41,923 nucleotides of DNA from Candidatus Flemingiibacterium merdigallinarum (GTDB lineage Bacteria; Bacillota; Clostridia; Oscillospirales; CAG-272), in the NCBI GenBank assembly GCA_904386005.1, contig CAJFKR010000014.1, forward strand, positions 1-41,923, given 5' to 3'. This document shows positions 7,750 to 16,151 of the stretch, piece by piece. Each line of letters opens with the position of its first letter. Position 1 is the first letter of the stretch. The notes beneath the pieces are model-generated. The model had not been told where the DNA came from. It was given only the letters and a program-made list of their open reading frames with translations, and searched no databases. A program made the translations under genes and the position numbers.

Positions 7750-8928
7750 TTATATTAGCTTTGCCAGCTCCTCGACGAGGTCGAGGTTTTCCCACGGAGC
7801 TTTCAGGTCCTCGCGGCCCATGTGACCGTATGCGGCCAGCTTTTTATAAATCGGACGGCGCAGCTTGAAGCGGTCGATTATCGCCGCGGGACGGAGGTCG
7901 ACAAGCTCGGAGACAGCCGCCGAAATTTTATCTTCGTCAACCTTCGCCGTGCCGAATGTGTCAATCATGACCGATACCGGCTTTGCGACGCCGATTGCGT
8001 AGGCAATCTGCACCTCGCACTTCGAAGCAAGTCCGGCGGCGACGATATTCTTCGCTATGTAGCGCGCCGCGTAGGACGCAGAGCGGTCGACCTTGGTCGG
8101 GTCCTTGCCCGAGAAGCAGCCGCCGCCGTGACGCGAATAGCCGCCGTAGGTGTCGACGATGATCTTGCGTCCGGTCAAACCGCTGTCGCCGTGAGGTCCG
8201 CCGACGACAAAACGTCCGGTCGGATTGACATAAATCTTCGTCGCGTCGTCGAGCAATTCGGACGGAATCGTCGGAACAATCACGTTGTTTATGATGTCCT
8301 CACGAATCTTGTCGAGCGAGACGTCCGGGTCGTGCTGACTCGATACGACAATGGCATCAATCCGCACCGGCTTGCCGTCGTCGTACTCAACTGTGACCTG
8401 AGTCTTTCCGTCGGGACGGAGATAGGGCAGAGTGCCGTCGCGGCGCACCTTGGTCAGCCGGATTGCCAGCTTGTGCGCGAGAGATATCGGCAGCGGCATC
8501 AGCTCGGGGGTCTCGTCGCAGGCATAACCGAACATCAGACCCTGGTCGCCGGCGCCGGTGTCAAAGCTGTCGGTGATTTCGCCCTCCTTGGCTTCGAGCG
8601 ACTTGTCGACGCCGAGCGCGATGTCGGGCGACTGACCGTGAATCATGTTGACAATAGCGCAGGTGTCGCAGTCAAAGCCGTATTTTGCGCGGTCGTAGCC
8701 GATTTCGCGAACCGTTTCGCGGATGATGCTCTGTATGTCGATATGCGCTCTTGTGGTGATTTCACCCATGACTGTAACGATACCGGTCGTAGTTGTGGTT
8801 TCACACGCCACTCTTGACATTGGGTCGGCTTCGAGGAGCGCGTCGAGTATAGCGTCCGATATCTGGTCGCAGATTTTGTCGGGATGTCCCTCAGTGACCG
8901 ATTCGGACGTGAAGAATTTTTTTGCCAT
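7750..8928 (-). CDS. metK: S-adenosylmethionine synthetase
   Basis: Makes S-adenosylmethionine from methionine and ATP. The 392 residues have the usual family length. Signatures are [16 protein letters not shown] near residue 15, [12 protein letters not shown] (about 121-132), the glycine-rich loop [20 protein letters not shown] (about 239-258), and [12 protein letters not shown] after it. The ATG at 8928 has AAAGGAA upstream. It is a single-gene unit controlled by the SAM-I riboswitch in its leader, so high SAM ends transcription before the gene. Confidence 0.98.
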   Translation of the reverse strand: MAKKFFTSESVTEGHPDKICDQISDAILDALLEADPMSRVACETTTTTGIVTVMGEITTRAHIDIQSIIRETVREIGYDRAKYGFDCDTCAIVNMIHGQSPDIALGVDKSLEAKEGEITDSFDTGAGDQGLMFGYACDETPELMPLPISLAHKLAIRLTKVRRDGTLPYLRPDGKTQVTVEYDDGKPVRIDAIVVSSQHDPDVSLDKIREDIINNVIVPTIPSELLDDATKIYVNPTGRFVVGGPHGDSGLTGRKIIVDTYGGYSRHGGGCFSGKDPTKVDRSASYAARYIAKNIVAAGLASKCEVQIAYAIGVAKPVSVMIDTFGTAKVDEDKISAAVSELVDLRPAAIIDRFKLRRPIYKKLAAYGHMGREDLKAPWENLDLVEELAKLI

Positions 8929-8970
8929 TATAGTTTTCCTTTCATATAATGTATATCATATTGCGGTGAC

Positions 8971-8998
8971 AAAGAAAAACCTCGGGAAAATCCCGAGG
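8971..8998 (-). terminator. Riboswitch expression-platform terminator of metK
   Basis: On the minus strand CCTCGGGA (8998-8991) and TCCCGAGG (8987-8980) form an 8-bp stem followed by TTTTTCTTT. It lies 16 bases after the SAM-I aptamer and about 40 bases before the metK start, so it is the OFF switch. Confidence 0.9.
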
Positions 8999-9013
8999 GA
9001 AAAGACGATATGC

Positions 9014-9106
9014 TCTCATCTCTCAGGAATTGGCACCTTACCGCGCATATGCGTATGCAGGTTGCCGGGCTTCACAGGGCCAGTCCCTCCGCCGCTCTTG
9101 ATAAGA
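9014..9106 (-). ncRNA. SAM-I (S-box) riboswitch aptamer
   Basis: Read on the minus strand, this has the S-box core: TCTTATCAAGAG at the 5' end, then GGCGGAGGGACTGGCCC, GAAGCCCGGCAACC, and GGTGCCAATTCC, closing with GATGAGA. The last element pairs with TCTTATC to make P1 (two G-U pairs). Followed by a terminator and metK, it is a standard transcriptional OFF switch for SAM synthesis. Confidence 0.97.
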
Positions 9107-9123
9107 ATATTTAGTACATAAAC

Positions 9124-9152
9124 ATTATACCATATAATTGCCGCCCTGTCAA
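9124..9152 (-). promoter_or_regulatory. Promoter of the SAM riboswitch-metK unit
   Basis: On the minus strand a perfect TTGACA (9147-9152), 17 bases, and a perfect TATAAT (9124-9129). Transcription would begin just before the aptamer. Confidence 0.93.
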
Positions 9153-9179
9153 TAGGTAAATCGAAGTGTTATAAATTAG

Positions 9180-9653
9180 TTAAAAAAGTTCGATTATGAA
9201 TTTTACCAGCTGCGAGCCGACTGTCATGATGAGTCCTGCCGCGGCGACTCCGGCGAATATTGATATGAACGCGTGCTTTTTACTCATGTCAAACAATGCG
9301 GCTACGAGAGCGCCCGTCCATGCTCCGGTTCCGGGAAGTGGGATAGCGACAAATACGAAAAGCCCCCATGCCGCGTATTTTTCAATCTTAGAACGGTTCT
9401 TTTCAGCTTTTTCGTACATCGCGTTTGATATTTTGGAAAACAGCTTGATCGAACAGCCGCGCATCCATTTTAACACAGCCTTGACACAGAATAATATTAC
9501 CGGCACAGGCAGACAGTTTCCGATTATGCTGACAATCAACGTCGTCTGCCATGGGAGTCCCATTCCGGTTCCGATCGGTATCGCGCCGCGCAGCTCGATC
9601 AGAGGTACCATCGACACGAGCAGCAATATGAGATATTTGAGCAATATGTTCAA
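9180..9653 (-). CDS. COG2426 family (small multidrug export-like) membrane protein
   Basis: The 157-residue protein matches the Sm_multidrug_ex/COG2426 family: the N-terminal motif PLIELRGAIPIGTGMGLPW (residues 17-35), a central helix pair with a basic loop, and PLPGTGAWTGALVAALF (about 104-120). About four membrane segments are predicted. The transport role is by family name only; no substrate has been shown that I know of. Translation most likely starts at TTG (9653) with AAAGGA 11 bases upstream, because the next Met is inside the first membrane helix. It has its own promoter at 9691-9719. Confidence 0.85.
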   Translation of the reverse strand: MNILLKYLILLLVSMVPLIELRGAIPIGTGMGLPWQTTLIVSIIGNCLPVPVILFCVKAVLKWMRGCSIKLFSKISNAMYEKAEKNRSKIEKYAAWGLFVFVAIPLPGTGAWTGALVAALFDMSKKHAFISIFAGVAAAGLIMTVGSQLVKFIIELF

Positions 9654-9690
9654 GCGATTTAGTTTCCTTTCATTTACGGTAAGCAGAGAT

Positions 9691-9719
9691 ATTATACCAT
9701 AAAATCACGCATTTGGCAA
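9691..9719 (-). promoter_or_regulatory. Promoter of the COG2426 gene
   Basis: On the minus strand TTGCCA (9714-9719), a 17-base spacer and TATAAT (9691-9696), ending about 38 bases before the TTG start. Confidence 0.75.
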
Positions 9720-9809
9720 TAGTATTTGCCGCATCGCTTCAATATTTACCGACTCGCCAATTTTCACGCTTTGGTTAATACAATATACAATATTACGTTA
9801 AATAATATT

Positions 9810-9843
9810 AAAAAATGGCGCGCGTCCGGAATGGGCGCGCGCC
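9810..9843 (-). terminator. Intrinsic terminator after ribU
   Basis: On the minus strand GGCGCGCG (9843-9836) and CGCGCGCC (9824-9817) form an 8-bp GC-only stem followed by ATTTTTTAATATT. It begins 7 bases after the stop of the gene ending at 9850. Confidence 0.85.
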
Positions 9844-9849
9844 GGTAAA

Positions 9850-10500
9850 TCATATGTGGAGTATACGAGATAAGCGCTTATACAAAAGCAGGTTGATTAT
9901 GCTGCAAACAACGCCTTTGACAATATTGAACGGTGCTACTGCGAACATAACGAGCGTTTTCAGGTCGGCGACCAGCGGGTTGACGGCATTTCCCATCTCG
10001 ATGATGTCGTCAATCGGCAGGTGGTAGAACTCCGAGAACGCCGGTATAAGCAGAAAATAGTTGAGCAGGCTGCCGACTATAGTCAGCGAGAGCGTGCCGA
10101 CAATCAGCGCGATTATCGCGCCGTTCAAGGTTTTTCTGTACTTGTAGATAATAGAAGCGGGCAATACAAGCGCGCAGCTCGTGACAAAGTTCGCAAACTC
10201 GCCTATGTACGCGGTCGACGTGCCGTTGAGCAGGATGTTGAGTAAATTTTTCAACAGCTCCATTACAACCGCGGCGATAGGTCCCATCGCGAAACCGCCC
10301 ATCAATATGACGATTTCGGACAGGTCGAGCTTGTAGAAGCTCGGCGCGAACGGCAGCGGAATCTCGAACAGCATGATTATCGCCGCGAGCGCGGTCAATA
10401 TCGCGATTTTGACAATTGTATGCAGCTTCTTTGAGCTGTTTGAGTTAGTCTCAAGCAGTCGCGGAGATTTTACGGCTTCGTTTTTCATAATAATAACCAT
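9850..10500 (-). CDS. ribU: ECF transporter S-component, probable riboflavin transporter RibU
   Basis: The 216-residue integral membrane protein has about six hydrophobic segments after a polar N-terminal stretch of 25-30 residues. It shows the ECF S-component traits: an early helix with Ala-rich AILTALAAIIMLFEIPLP, the RibU-type segment LDLSEIVILMGGFAMGP (about 58-74), and NLLNILLNGT. The FMN riboswitch in its leader strongly supports riboflavin as substrate. The A and T (energising) subunits are not in this window and would be shared from elsewhere. The start is ambiguous: the ATG at 10500 has AAGG only two bases upstream, and the ATG at 10488 is 14 bases from the same site. Confidence 0.9.
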   Translation of the reverse strand: MVIIMKNEAVKSPRLLETNSNSSKKLHTIVKIAILTALAAIIMLFEIPLPFAPSFYKLDLSEIVILMGGFAMGPIAAVVMELLKNLLNILLNGTSTAYIGEFANFVTSCALVLPASIIYKYRKTLNGAIIALIVGTLSLTIVGSLLNYFLLIPAFSEFYHLPIDDIIEMGNAVNPLVADLKTLVMFAVAPFNIVKGVVCSIINLLLYKRLSRILHI

Positions 10501-10582
10501 GACCTTGTATATACAAAGTCTATCCTTTCAATAATTGTTAAATTATATCCGGATATCCACGGTTGCGTTCTGGTAAGAAAAT

Positions 10583-10609
10583 CAAAACCCCGAAGCGATT
10601 GCTCCGGGG
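10583..10609 (-). terminator. FMN-riboswitch expression-platform terminator
   Basis: On the minus strand CCCCGGAGC and GCTTCGGGG form a stem followed by TTTTGATTTT. It sits between the aptamer and ribU, as expected for transcription attenuation. Confidence 0.8.
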
Positions 10610-10618
10610 AAATATTAC

Positions 10619-10650
10619 TTGCAAAGGTCAGATTATACTGACCTTTGCAA
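10619..10650 (-). promoter_or_regulatory. Second strong hairpin in the ribU leader
   Basis: TTGCAAAGGTCAG (10619-10631) and its complement (10638-10650) form a perfect 13-bp stem with a 6-base loop (TATAAT on the minus strand). It lies between the FMN aptamer and the terminator and is probably part of the switching structure or a pause or processing hairpin. Confidence 0.7.
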
Positions 10651-10689
10651 TACAGCTCGAAAATCAACAAAGCCGCGGTAATATTTTAT

Positions 10690-10819
10690 ATCTTCTCACA
10701 TCCGGACTTTACCGTCGGTACAGGAATTTCACCTGATCGGCCAAAGCGATTCAAGGACGAAGCGCTTCGGTTCGCGGACTATAACCGCCGGTATGGAATT
10801 TCACCAAACCCCGAAGATA
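10690..10819 (-). ncRNA. FMN riboswitch (RFN element)
   Basis: Read on the minus strand, the conserved RFN blocks occur in order: ATCTTCGGGG, GGTGAAATTCC, ACCGGCGGTTATAGTCCGCGA, then a variable arm, GATCAGGTGAAATTCCTG, ACCGACGGTAAAGTCCGGATG, and AGAAGAT closing the P1 helix. FMN binding would favour the downstream terminator and turn ribU off. Confidence 0.97.
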
Positions 10820-10832
10820 TTCAGTTGTATTC

Positions 10833-10870
10833 GAATGAAGTGATTCGATTTAACGCGAATCACTTCATTC
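10833..10870. repeat. 15-bp hairpin between tuf and the FMN riboswitch
   Basis: GAATGAAGTGATTCG (10833-10847) and its exact complement (10856-10870) form a perfect stem with an 8-base loop, 17 bases after the tuf stop. There is no T run on the minus strand, so it is not a typical intrinsic terminator. It may be a 3'-end stabilising or processing structure. Confidence 0.7.
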
Positions 10871-10887
10871 AACTAAATTCGAATCAA

Positions 10888-12093
10888 TTATTCGATAATT
10901 TCGGAAACGACGCCCGAACCAACGGTTCTGCCGCCCTCACGAATAGCGAGACGGAGACCCTTTTCAATAGCGATAGGAGTGATGAGCTCAACGGTCATAT
11001 CAACGTTATCGCCAGGCTTGCACATTTCAACGCCATCCGGAAGCTTGATAACGCCGGTAACGTCGGTGGTTCTGAAATAGAACTGAGGACGGTAGCCGGA
11101 GAAGAACGGCTTTTGACGTCCGCCTTCTTTCTCGGTGAGGACGTAAACCTGTGCTACGAACTTGGTGTGCGGGTTTACAGAGCCGGGCTTGCAGAGAACC
11201 TGACCGCGCTCGATCTCGTTCTTCTGGATACCACGGAGCAGCGCGCCGATGTTGTCGCCTGCCTCTGCCATATCGAGCAGCTTGTGGAACATCTCGATAC
11301 CGGTGACGACAGTCTTCTTGCGCTCCTCGGTAAGACCGATGATCTCGACTTCCTCGTTCATCTTGATTACGCCGCGCTCAACACGACCGGTAGCGACGGT
11401 GCCGCGTCCGGAGATCGAGAAGACGTCCTCGACAGGCATAAGGAAGGGAAGTTCTTCGTTTCTCTCGGGAGTCGGGATATACTCGTCGACAGTCTTCATG
11501 AGCTCGAGGATAGAAGCGTACTCGGGAGCGTTGATGTCGGTCGAAGTGGAGAGCAGAGCCTCACGAGCCGAACCACGGATGATAGGAGTGTCGTCGCCCG
11601 GGAAGTTGTACTCGTTGAGAAGGTCGCGAACTTCCATCTCGACGAGGTCGAGGAGTTCTTCATCGTCGACGATGTCGCACTTGTTGAGGTAAACAACGAT
11701 TGCGGGAACGCCAACCTGACGAGCGAGCAGAACGTGCTCGCGGGTCTGCTGAAGCGGTCCGTCAGTACCAGCAACAACGAGGATCGCGCCGTCCATCTGA
11801 GCCGCGCCGGTGATCATGTTCTTGACATAGTCAGCGTGACCGGGGCAGTCAACGTGTGCGTAGTGACGCTTTTCGGTCTCATACTCAACGTGACGGGTGT
11901 TGATTGTGATACCACGTGCCTTTTCCTCGGGCGCGTTGTCGATCTGGTCGTAAGCCATGAACTCGTTCTTGCCGTTAGCAAGCGAGAGAACCTTGGTGAT
12001 GGCTGCGGTAAGGGTGGTCTTGCCATGGTCAACGTGACCGATGGTACCGATATTAACGTGGGGTTTTGTTCTTTCGAATTTAGCCTTTGCCAT
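10888..12093 (-). CDS. tuf: Translation elongation factor Tu
   Basis: EF-Tu delivers aminoacyl-tRNA to the ribosome with GTP. The 401 residues show G1 GHVDHGKT (near 18-25), DCPGHADY (G3), NKCD (G4), and the usual domain 2 and 3 sequences ending in VVSEIIE. The ATG at 12093 has AAGGAGG upstream. It is the last gene of the str operon, 105 bases after fusA. The gap contains a T-rich stretch but no convincing promoter. Confidence 0.99.
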   Translation of the reverse strand: MAKAKFERTKPHVNIGTIGHVDHGKTTLTAAITKVLSLANGKNEFMAYDQIDNAPEEKARGITINTRHVEYETEKRHYAHVDCPGHADYVKNMITGAAQMDGAILVVAGTDGPLQQTREHVLLARQVGVPAIVVYLNKCDIVDDEELLDLVEMEVRDLLNEYNFPGDDTPIIRGSAREALLSTSTDINAPEYASILELMKTVDEYIPTPERNEELPFLMPVEDVFSISGRGTVATGRVERGVIKMNEEVEIIGLTEERKKTVVTGIEMFHKLLDMAEAGDNIGALLRGIQKNEIERGQVLCKPGSVNPHTKFVAQVYVLTEKEGGRQKPFFSGYRPQFYFRTTDVTGVIKLPDGVEMCKPGDNVDMTVELITPIAIEKGLRLAIREGGRTVGSGVVSEIIE

Positions 12094-12198
12094 TGTAATA
12101 ATCCTCCTTAAAATTAACTTTTAAGTTATATTTGTGTTAAAACCTTGCCGGCTGACCGGAGGTTTGTAACCTTATAAAGCTGAACACAGAGACTGTGA

Positions 12199-14280
12199 TC
12201 AGTCTTTTTTGCCGCGAGCGGCGATGATCTGCTCCTGAATGGACTTCGGAACCTCCGCAAAGTGGCTCGGCTCCATTGAATAGACGCCGCGTCCCTGCGT
12301 TCTCGAACGGAGCTCGGTCGCGTAACCGAACATCTCTCCGAGCGGAACGAAGCAGGTGATCTGCTGTGCGCCGGATACCGGCTCCATCGACTGGATCTGT
12401 CCTCGGCGGGAGTTGATGTCGCCGATGACGTCGCCCATATAGTCGTCCGGAGTAGTTACGGTAACTTTCATAATCGGCTCGGTGATGACCGGATCAGCCA
12501 GCTTCATCGCTTCCTTGAAGCACATAGAAGCGGCGATCTTGAACGCCATTTCGGACGAGTCGACTTCATGGTAGGAACCATCATAAAGAGTGACCTTGAC
12601 GTCGACTACGTTGTAGCCGGCGAGAACGCCCGACTGCATAGCCGACTGGAAGCCCTGATTACAAGGCTCGATATATTCCTTCGGAATCGCGCCGCCGACG
12701 ACCTTGTTGATGAACTCGTAGCCCTTGCCGGGTTCATTGGGTTCGAAGATAGCCTTGACGTGACCGTACTGACCTTTACCACCCGACTGCCGCGCGTACT
12801 TGTGCTCGTGGTCGACCTTTTTGCGAATGGTCTCCTTGTAAGCGACCTGCGGCTTGCCGACGTTAGCCTCGACCTTGAATTCACGGAGCAGACGGTCTAC
12901 GATGATTTCAAGATGGAGCTCGCCCATACCAGCTATAATGGTCTGACCGGTTTCCTCATCGGTGTAGGTTCTGAATGTGGGGTCTTCCTCGGCGAGCTTT
13001 GCGAGAGCGATGCCCATCTTTTCCTGACCTGCTTTGGTCTTAGGCTCGATAGCTACGCGGATAACCGGCTCGGGGAACTCCATCGATTCGAGGATGATAG
13101 GATGTTCTTCGTCGCAGAAAGTGTCACCGGTCGTGGTGTTCTTGATGCCGATGACCGCGGCGATATCGCCCGAATAGCAGCAGTCGATGTCCTTGCGGTC
13201 GTTGGAGTGCATCTGGAGTATGCGTCCGAAGCGCTCCTTGGCGTTCTTGGTGGAATTGTATACGGTGGAGCCCGCGGTGACTGTGCCCGAATATACGCGG
13301 AAGTAGCAGAGCTTTCCGACGAACGGGTCGGTCATAATCTTGAACGCGAGCGCGGAGAAGGGCTCGCTGTCGCTGGACGGACGCTCGTCCTCCTCACCGG
13401 TGTCGGGGTTGATACCCTTGATCGGGGGGATATCGGTAGGAGCGGGCATATAATCGACAATAGCGTCGAGCAGCTTCTGCACGCCCTTGTTTCTGTAGGA
13501 TGTTCCGCAGACGACCGGAACGATCTTGTTGTCGATACAAGCCTTGCGGAGCGCGGCTTTCAGCTCGGGAACAGTGATTTCCTCACCGTCGCAGTAGCGG
13601 AGGAAGAGCTCCTCGTCGGTCTCGCAGATAGCTTCGACCATCTTGGTGTGGTATTCCTCAGCCATATCGCGCATATCCTCGGGGATTTCCTCGACACGCA
13701 TATCCTTGCCGAGCTCGTCGTAATAGACGTCAGCCTTCATATCCATCAAGTCGATGATGCCGCGGAAGGTATCCTCGGCTCCGATAGGAAGCTGAATCGG
13801 CACTGCGTTCGCCTTGAGGCGGTCGTGGATCATGCCGACGACTCTGTAGAAATTCGCGCCCATGATATCCATCTTATTGACGTACGCCATGCGCGGTACT
13901 CTATACTTGTCAGCCTGACGCCATACGGTTTCGGACTGGGGCTCGACGCCGCCCTTTGCGCAGAAAACAGTTACCGAACCGTCGAGTACTCTCAGCGAGC
14001 GCTCGACTTCAACGGTAAAGTCGACGTGACCGGGGGTATCGATTATATTGATACGATTGCCGTTCCAATGGCAGGTGGTAGCAGCGGAGGTGATGGTTAT
14101 ACCGCGCTCCTGCTCCTGAACCATCCAGTCCATTGTCGCGCCGCCGTCGTGAACCTCGCCCATTTTATAGTTTACGCCCGTGTAGAACAGAATACGTTCG
14201 GTTGTGGTGGTTTTACCGGCGTCGATGTGAGCCATGATGCCGATATTGCGGGTTTTTTCAAGCGGGTATTCTCTTGGCAT
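12199..14280 (-). CDS. fusA: Translation elongation factor G
   Basis: GTPase that drives ribosomal translocation. The 693 residues are full length. G1 is [15 protein letters not shown] (residues 17-31), G3 is DTPGHVDF, G4 is NKMD, and domain IV contains the loop GGKGQYGHV. The ATG at 14280 has AAAGGAG upstream. It is third in the order rpsL-rpsG-fusA-tuf, 108 bases after rpsG. No resistance-type change was assessed. Confidence 0.99.
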   Translation of the reverse strand: MPREYPLEKTRNIGIMAHIDAGKTTTTERILFYTGVNYKMGEVHDGGATMDWMVQEQERGITITSAATTCHWNGNRINIIDTPGHVDFTVEVERSLRVLDGSVTVFCAKGGVEPQSETVWRQADKYRVPRMAYVNKMDIMGANFYRVVGMIHDRLKANAVPIQLPIGAEDTFRGIIDLMDMKADVYYDELGKDMRVEEIPEDMRDMAEEYHTKMVEAICETDEELFLRYCDGEEITVPELKAALRKACIDNKIVPVVCGTSYRNKGVQKLLDAIVDYMPAPTDIPPIKGINPDTGEEDERPSSDSEPFSALAFKIMTDPFVGKLCYFRVYSGTVTAGSTVYNSTKNAKERFGRILQMHSNDRKDIDCCYSGDIAAVIGIKNTTTGDTFCDEEHPIILESMEFPEPVIRVAIEPKTKAGQEKMGIALAKLAEEDPTFRTYTDEETGQTIIAGMGELHLEIIVDRLLREFKVEANVGKPQVAYKETIRKKVDHEHKYARQSGGKGQYGHVKAIFEPNEPGKGYEFINKVVGGAIPKEYIEPCNQGFQSAMQSGVLAGYNVVDVKVTLYDGSYHEVDSSEMAFKIAASMCFKEAMKLADPVITEPIMKVTVTTPDDYMGDVIGDINSRRGQIQSMEPVSGAQQITCFVPLGEMFGYATELRSRTQGRGVYSMEPSHFAEVPKSIQEQIIAARGKKD

Positions 14281-14388
14281 TAAATAATAAACTCCTTTTC
14301 AAGAAATAACGGTGAATTTAAGTTGCATTGAAGCGGGACAAATACGTCGCGACACGAATATGCCTTTTCGCATATATCGAATACAGAA

Positions 14389-14859
14389 TTAATATCTGTA
14401 GTGTGCGAACGCCTTGTTTGCCTCTGCCATTCTATGGGTTTCTTCCTTCTTCTTGAAGGCTCCGCCCGCCGAATTGATTGCGTCGACAATCTCGCCTGCA
14501 AGCTTCTCTGCCATAGTCTTTTCACCGCGGCTTCTTGAATAAGTGGTTATCCAACGGAGTCCGAGCGTCTGACGTCTCTCGGCTCTGACCTCCATAGGAA
14601 CCTGATAGGTCGAGCCGCCGACACGGCGAGCCTTGACCTCAAGCACAGGCATTACGTTTTCAAGAGCTTCATTGAAGGCTTCGAGGGGATTGCGTCCTAA
14701 CTTTGACTCTACAATCGCGAACGCGTCGTAGACTATTTTCTGAGCGACACCCTTCTTGCCATCATACATAATGTTGTTGATAAGCTTTGTTACGAGCTTT
14801 GAATTGTACAACGGATCCGGTAAAACGTCTCTTTTGGAAATTTGACCTCTTCTCGGCAC
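14389..14859 (-). CDS. rpsG: 30S ribosomal protein S7
   Basis: A primary 16S rRNA-binding protein of the small-subunit head. The start is the GTG at 14859, giving [20 protein letters not shown] and exactly 156 residues, the standard length. GAAGGAGGG lies 7 bases upstream. A longer in-frame extension to 14892 is not part of the protein. The body contains the conserved [22 protein letters not shown], and the C-terminal [15 protein letters not shown]. Confidence 0.97.
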   Translation of the reverse strand: MPRRGQISKRDVLPDPLYNSKLVTKLINNIMYDGKKGVAQKIVYDAFAIVESKLGRNPLEAFNEALENVMPVLEVKARRVGGSTYQVPMEVRAERRQTLGLRWITTYSRSRGEKTMAEKLAGEIVDAINSAGGAFKKKEETHRMAEANKAFAHYRY

Positions 14860-15066
14860 TGTACTTCCCTCCTTCATATAAAATGATATCACAGGTACTC
14901 GAAAGATTACTTCCGTTCATGCCTGTCCTCCAAAGAAACACACCGGTAATTCGGATAAACAAATTTTCGGTTATTTTCAGTGGTGTGACAGTAGTCGGAA
15001 TCTTTATACCTAACGGTTCATATAAGCGCTGAACCTGCGCCATGACGGTATCCCGTCGGAGCCCGA

Positions 15067-15480
15067 TTACTTCTTCGGTCTCTTCGCGCCGTATTTGGAG
15101 CGGCTCTGGTTGCGGTTTGCGACGCCCTGAGTATCGAGCGTGCCGCGGATGATGTGGTAACGCACACCAGGCAGGTCGCGCACACGTCCGCCTCTGATGA
15201 GCACTACCGAGTGCTCCTGGAGGTTGTGTCCGATACCGGGGATATAGACGGTCGCCTCGAGTCCATTGGTAAGTCTTACACGGGCAATCTTGCGGAGCGC
15301 CGAGTTAGGCTTCTTCGGGGTAGTCGTGGTAACCTTCGTGCATACGCCTCTCTTTTGAGGAGAGCTTTTGTCAGTCGCGGAATCGGTCAGCGTGTTGTAG
15401 CCGTGCTGAAGCACAGGCGACTTGGACTTATAAACCGACTTTTCGCGGCCCTGCTTGACGAGCTGATTAAAGGTTGGCAT
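15067..15480 (-). CDS. rpsL: 30S ribosomal protein S12
   Basis: Decoding-centre protein of 137 residues. Signatures are [11 protein letters not shown] at the N-terminus, [20 protein letters not shown] (with the lysine that streptomycin-resistance mutations alter still present), the [13 protein letters not shown] loop, and a basic C-terminus. The ATG at 15480 has AAAGGAGGT upstream. It is the first gene of the str operon, with a strong promoter about 90 bases upstream. The 207 bases between rpsL and rpsG hold only antisense frames, with no gene that I support. Confidence 0.99.
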   Translation of the reverse strand: MPTFNQLVKQGREKSVYKSKSPVLQHGYNTLTDSATDKSSPQKRGVCTKVTTTTPKKPNSALRKIARVRLTNGLEATVYIPGIGHNLQEHSVVLIRGGRVRDLPGVRYHIIRGTLDTQGVANRNQSRSKYGAKRPKK

Positions 15481-15567
15481 ATCGCACCTCCTTTGGAAAA
15501 TAATAAAAATTTGTTTATCCGTGGCGGATATGACCCAAAAGAGTATATATCTGCCCAGATATAAATT

Positions 15568-15596
15568 ATTATATCACGTTATGATAGAAAAGTCAA
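15568..15596 (-). promoter_or_regulatory. Promoter of the str operon (rpsL-rpsG-fusA-tuf)
   Basis: On the minus strand TTGACT (15591-15596), 17 bases, and TATAAT (15568-15573). The leader before rpsL is about 80 bases and contains a small ATATCTGGGCAGATATAT inverted repeat. Confidence 0.93.
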
Positions 15597-15731
15597 GAGC
15601 TTTCGATATCAAAACGCGACTCGCGGTAAATTCTACACCCGCTACAAAAGCGGCTTTACCAAGCTTCATTATTTGCGCCAAAACCACAACATATTCAAAG
15701 AAAAGCGAACAAACGAGAGAAAGCTATTTTA

Positions 15732-15770
15732 ATTAGGAGTGAGGAGATTTTAAGTGAGGAGTTAGGAGTG
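15732..15770 (+). repeat. Short GGAGT-rich direct repeats
   Basis: ATTAGGAGTGAGGAG (15732-15746) and GTGAGGAGTTAGGAGTG (15754-15770) are near-copies of one purine-rich unit in the gap between the divergent str operon and the 15831 gene. No function is evident. The rest of this 350-base gap holds the str promoter and nothing else I can identify. Confidence 0.4.
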
Positions 15771-15830
15771 TCAACAAACCCCATGCGATAATATAATGAT
15801 AACAGCACAAACTCGCTAGGGGGTGTTGGC

Positions 15831-16151
15831 TTGAGTGATTTGATTGAAATTTTCGCGGCGGTGCTCGCCGCTTTTGGAATCGTGTCGCTCTTTGAGCGGT
15901 TGAAGTGCGCCCTGATGTATCCGAAAAAGCTGCGGCGAATGCTGCATTTAGCAGTTATATATAATGATGACGTCGAGCTTAACGACGAGCTTAGATCGTA
16001 TGTAAAATATCTCGCGCGAGAGCAGAAAATTTCGGACGGCAGGTTGATTATTATCACAAAAAGTGGTATAATTGATAATATACGCATCCCGTCCAGCGGC
16101 GGGGTGGAAATTGTACGATGTCGGGGGGACAATGCCGGTGGCACAGACTGA
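15831..16151 (+). CDS. Small membrane-anchored protein of unknown function
   Basis: Encodes 106 residues, starting at TTG (15831) preceded by a GGGGGTG site 5 bases upstream. The first 20 residues form one hydrophobic helix (LIEIFAAVLAAFGIVSLF). The remainder is a soluble domain with a basic patch (MYPKKLRRM), an acidic patch (NDDVELNDELRS) and a C-terminal strand region (GRLIIITKSGIIDNIRI). I do not recognise the family. It overlaps the start region of recD2, so the two are likely co-translated. A weak TATAAT (about 15792-15797) lies upstream. Confidence 0.7.
   Translation: MSDLIEIFAAVLAAFGIVSLFERLKCALMYPKKLRRMLHLAVIYNDDVELNDELRSYVKYLAREQKISDGRLIIITKSGIIDNIRIPSSGGVEIVRCRGDNAGGTD

Noticed and set aside
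10645-12111. Long plus-strand open frame opposite tuf and the FMN riboswitch
   Set aside because: It is antisense to the clear EF-Tu gene and to riboswitch sequence. GC-rich third codon positions produce such antisense frames throughout this window.
12568-14283. 571-codon plus-strand frame opposite fusA
   Set aside because: Mirror of elongation factor G; no domain recognised and no ribosome binding site.
14860-15066. Possible small genes between rpsL and rpsG on either strand
   Set aside because: The open frames overlap rpsG antisense or in another frame, with no ribosome binding site; treated as an ordinary intergenic spacer.
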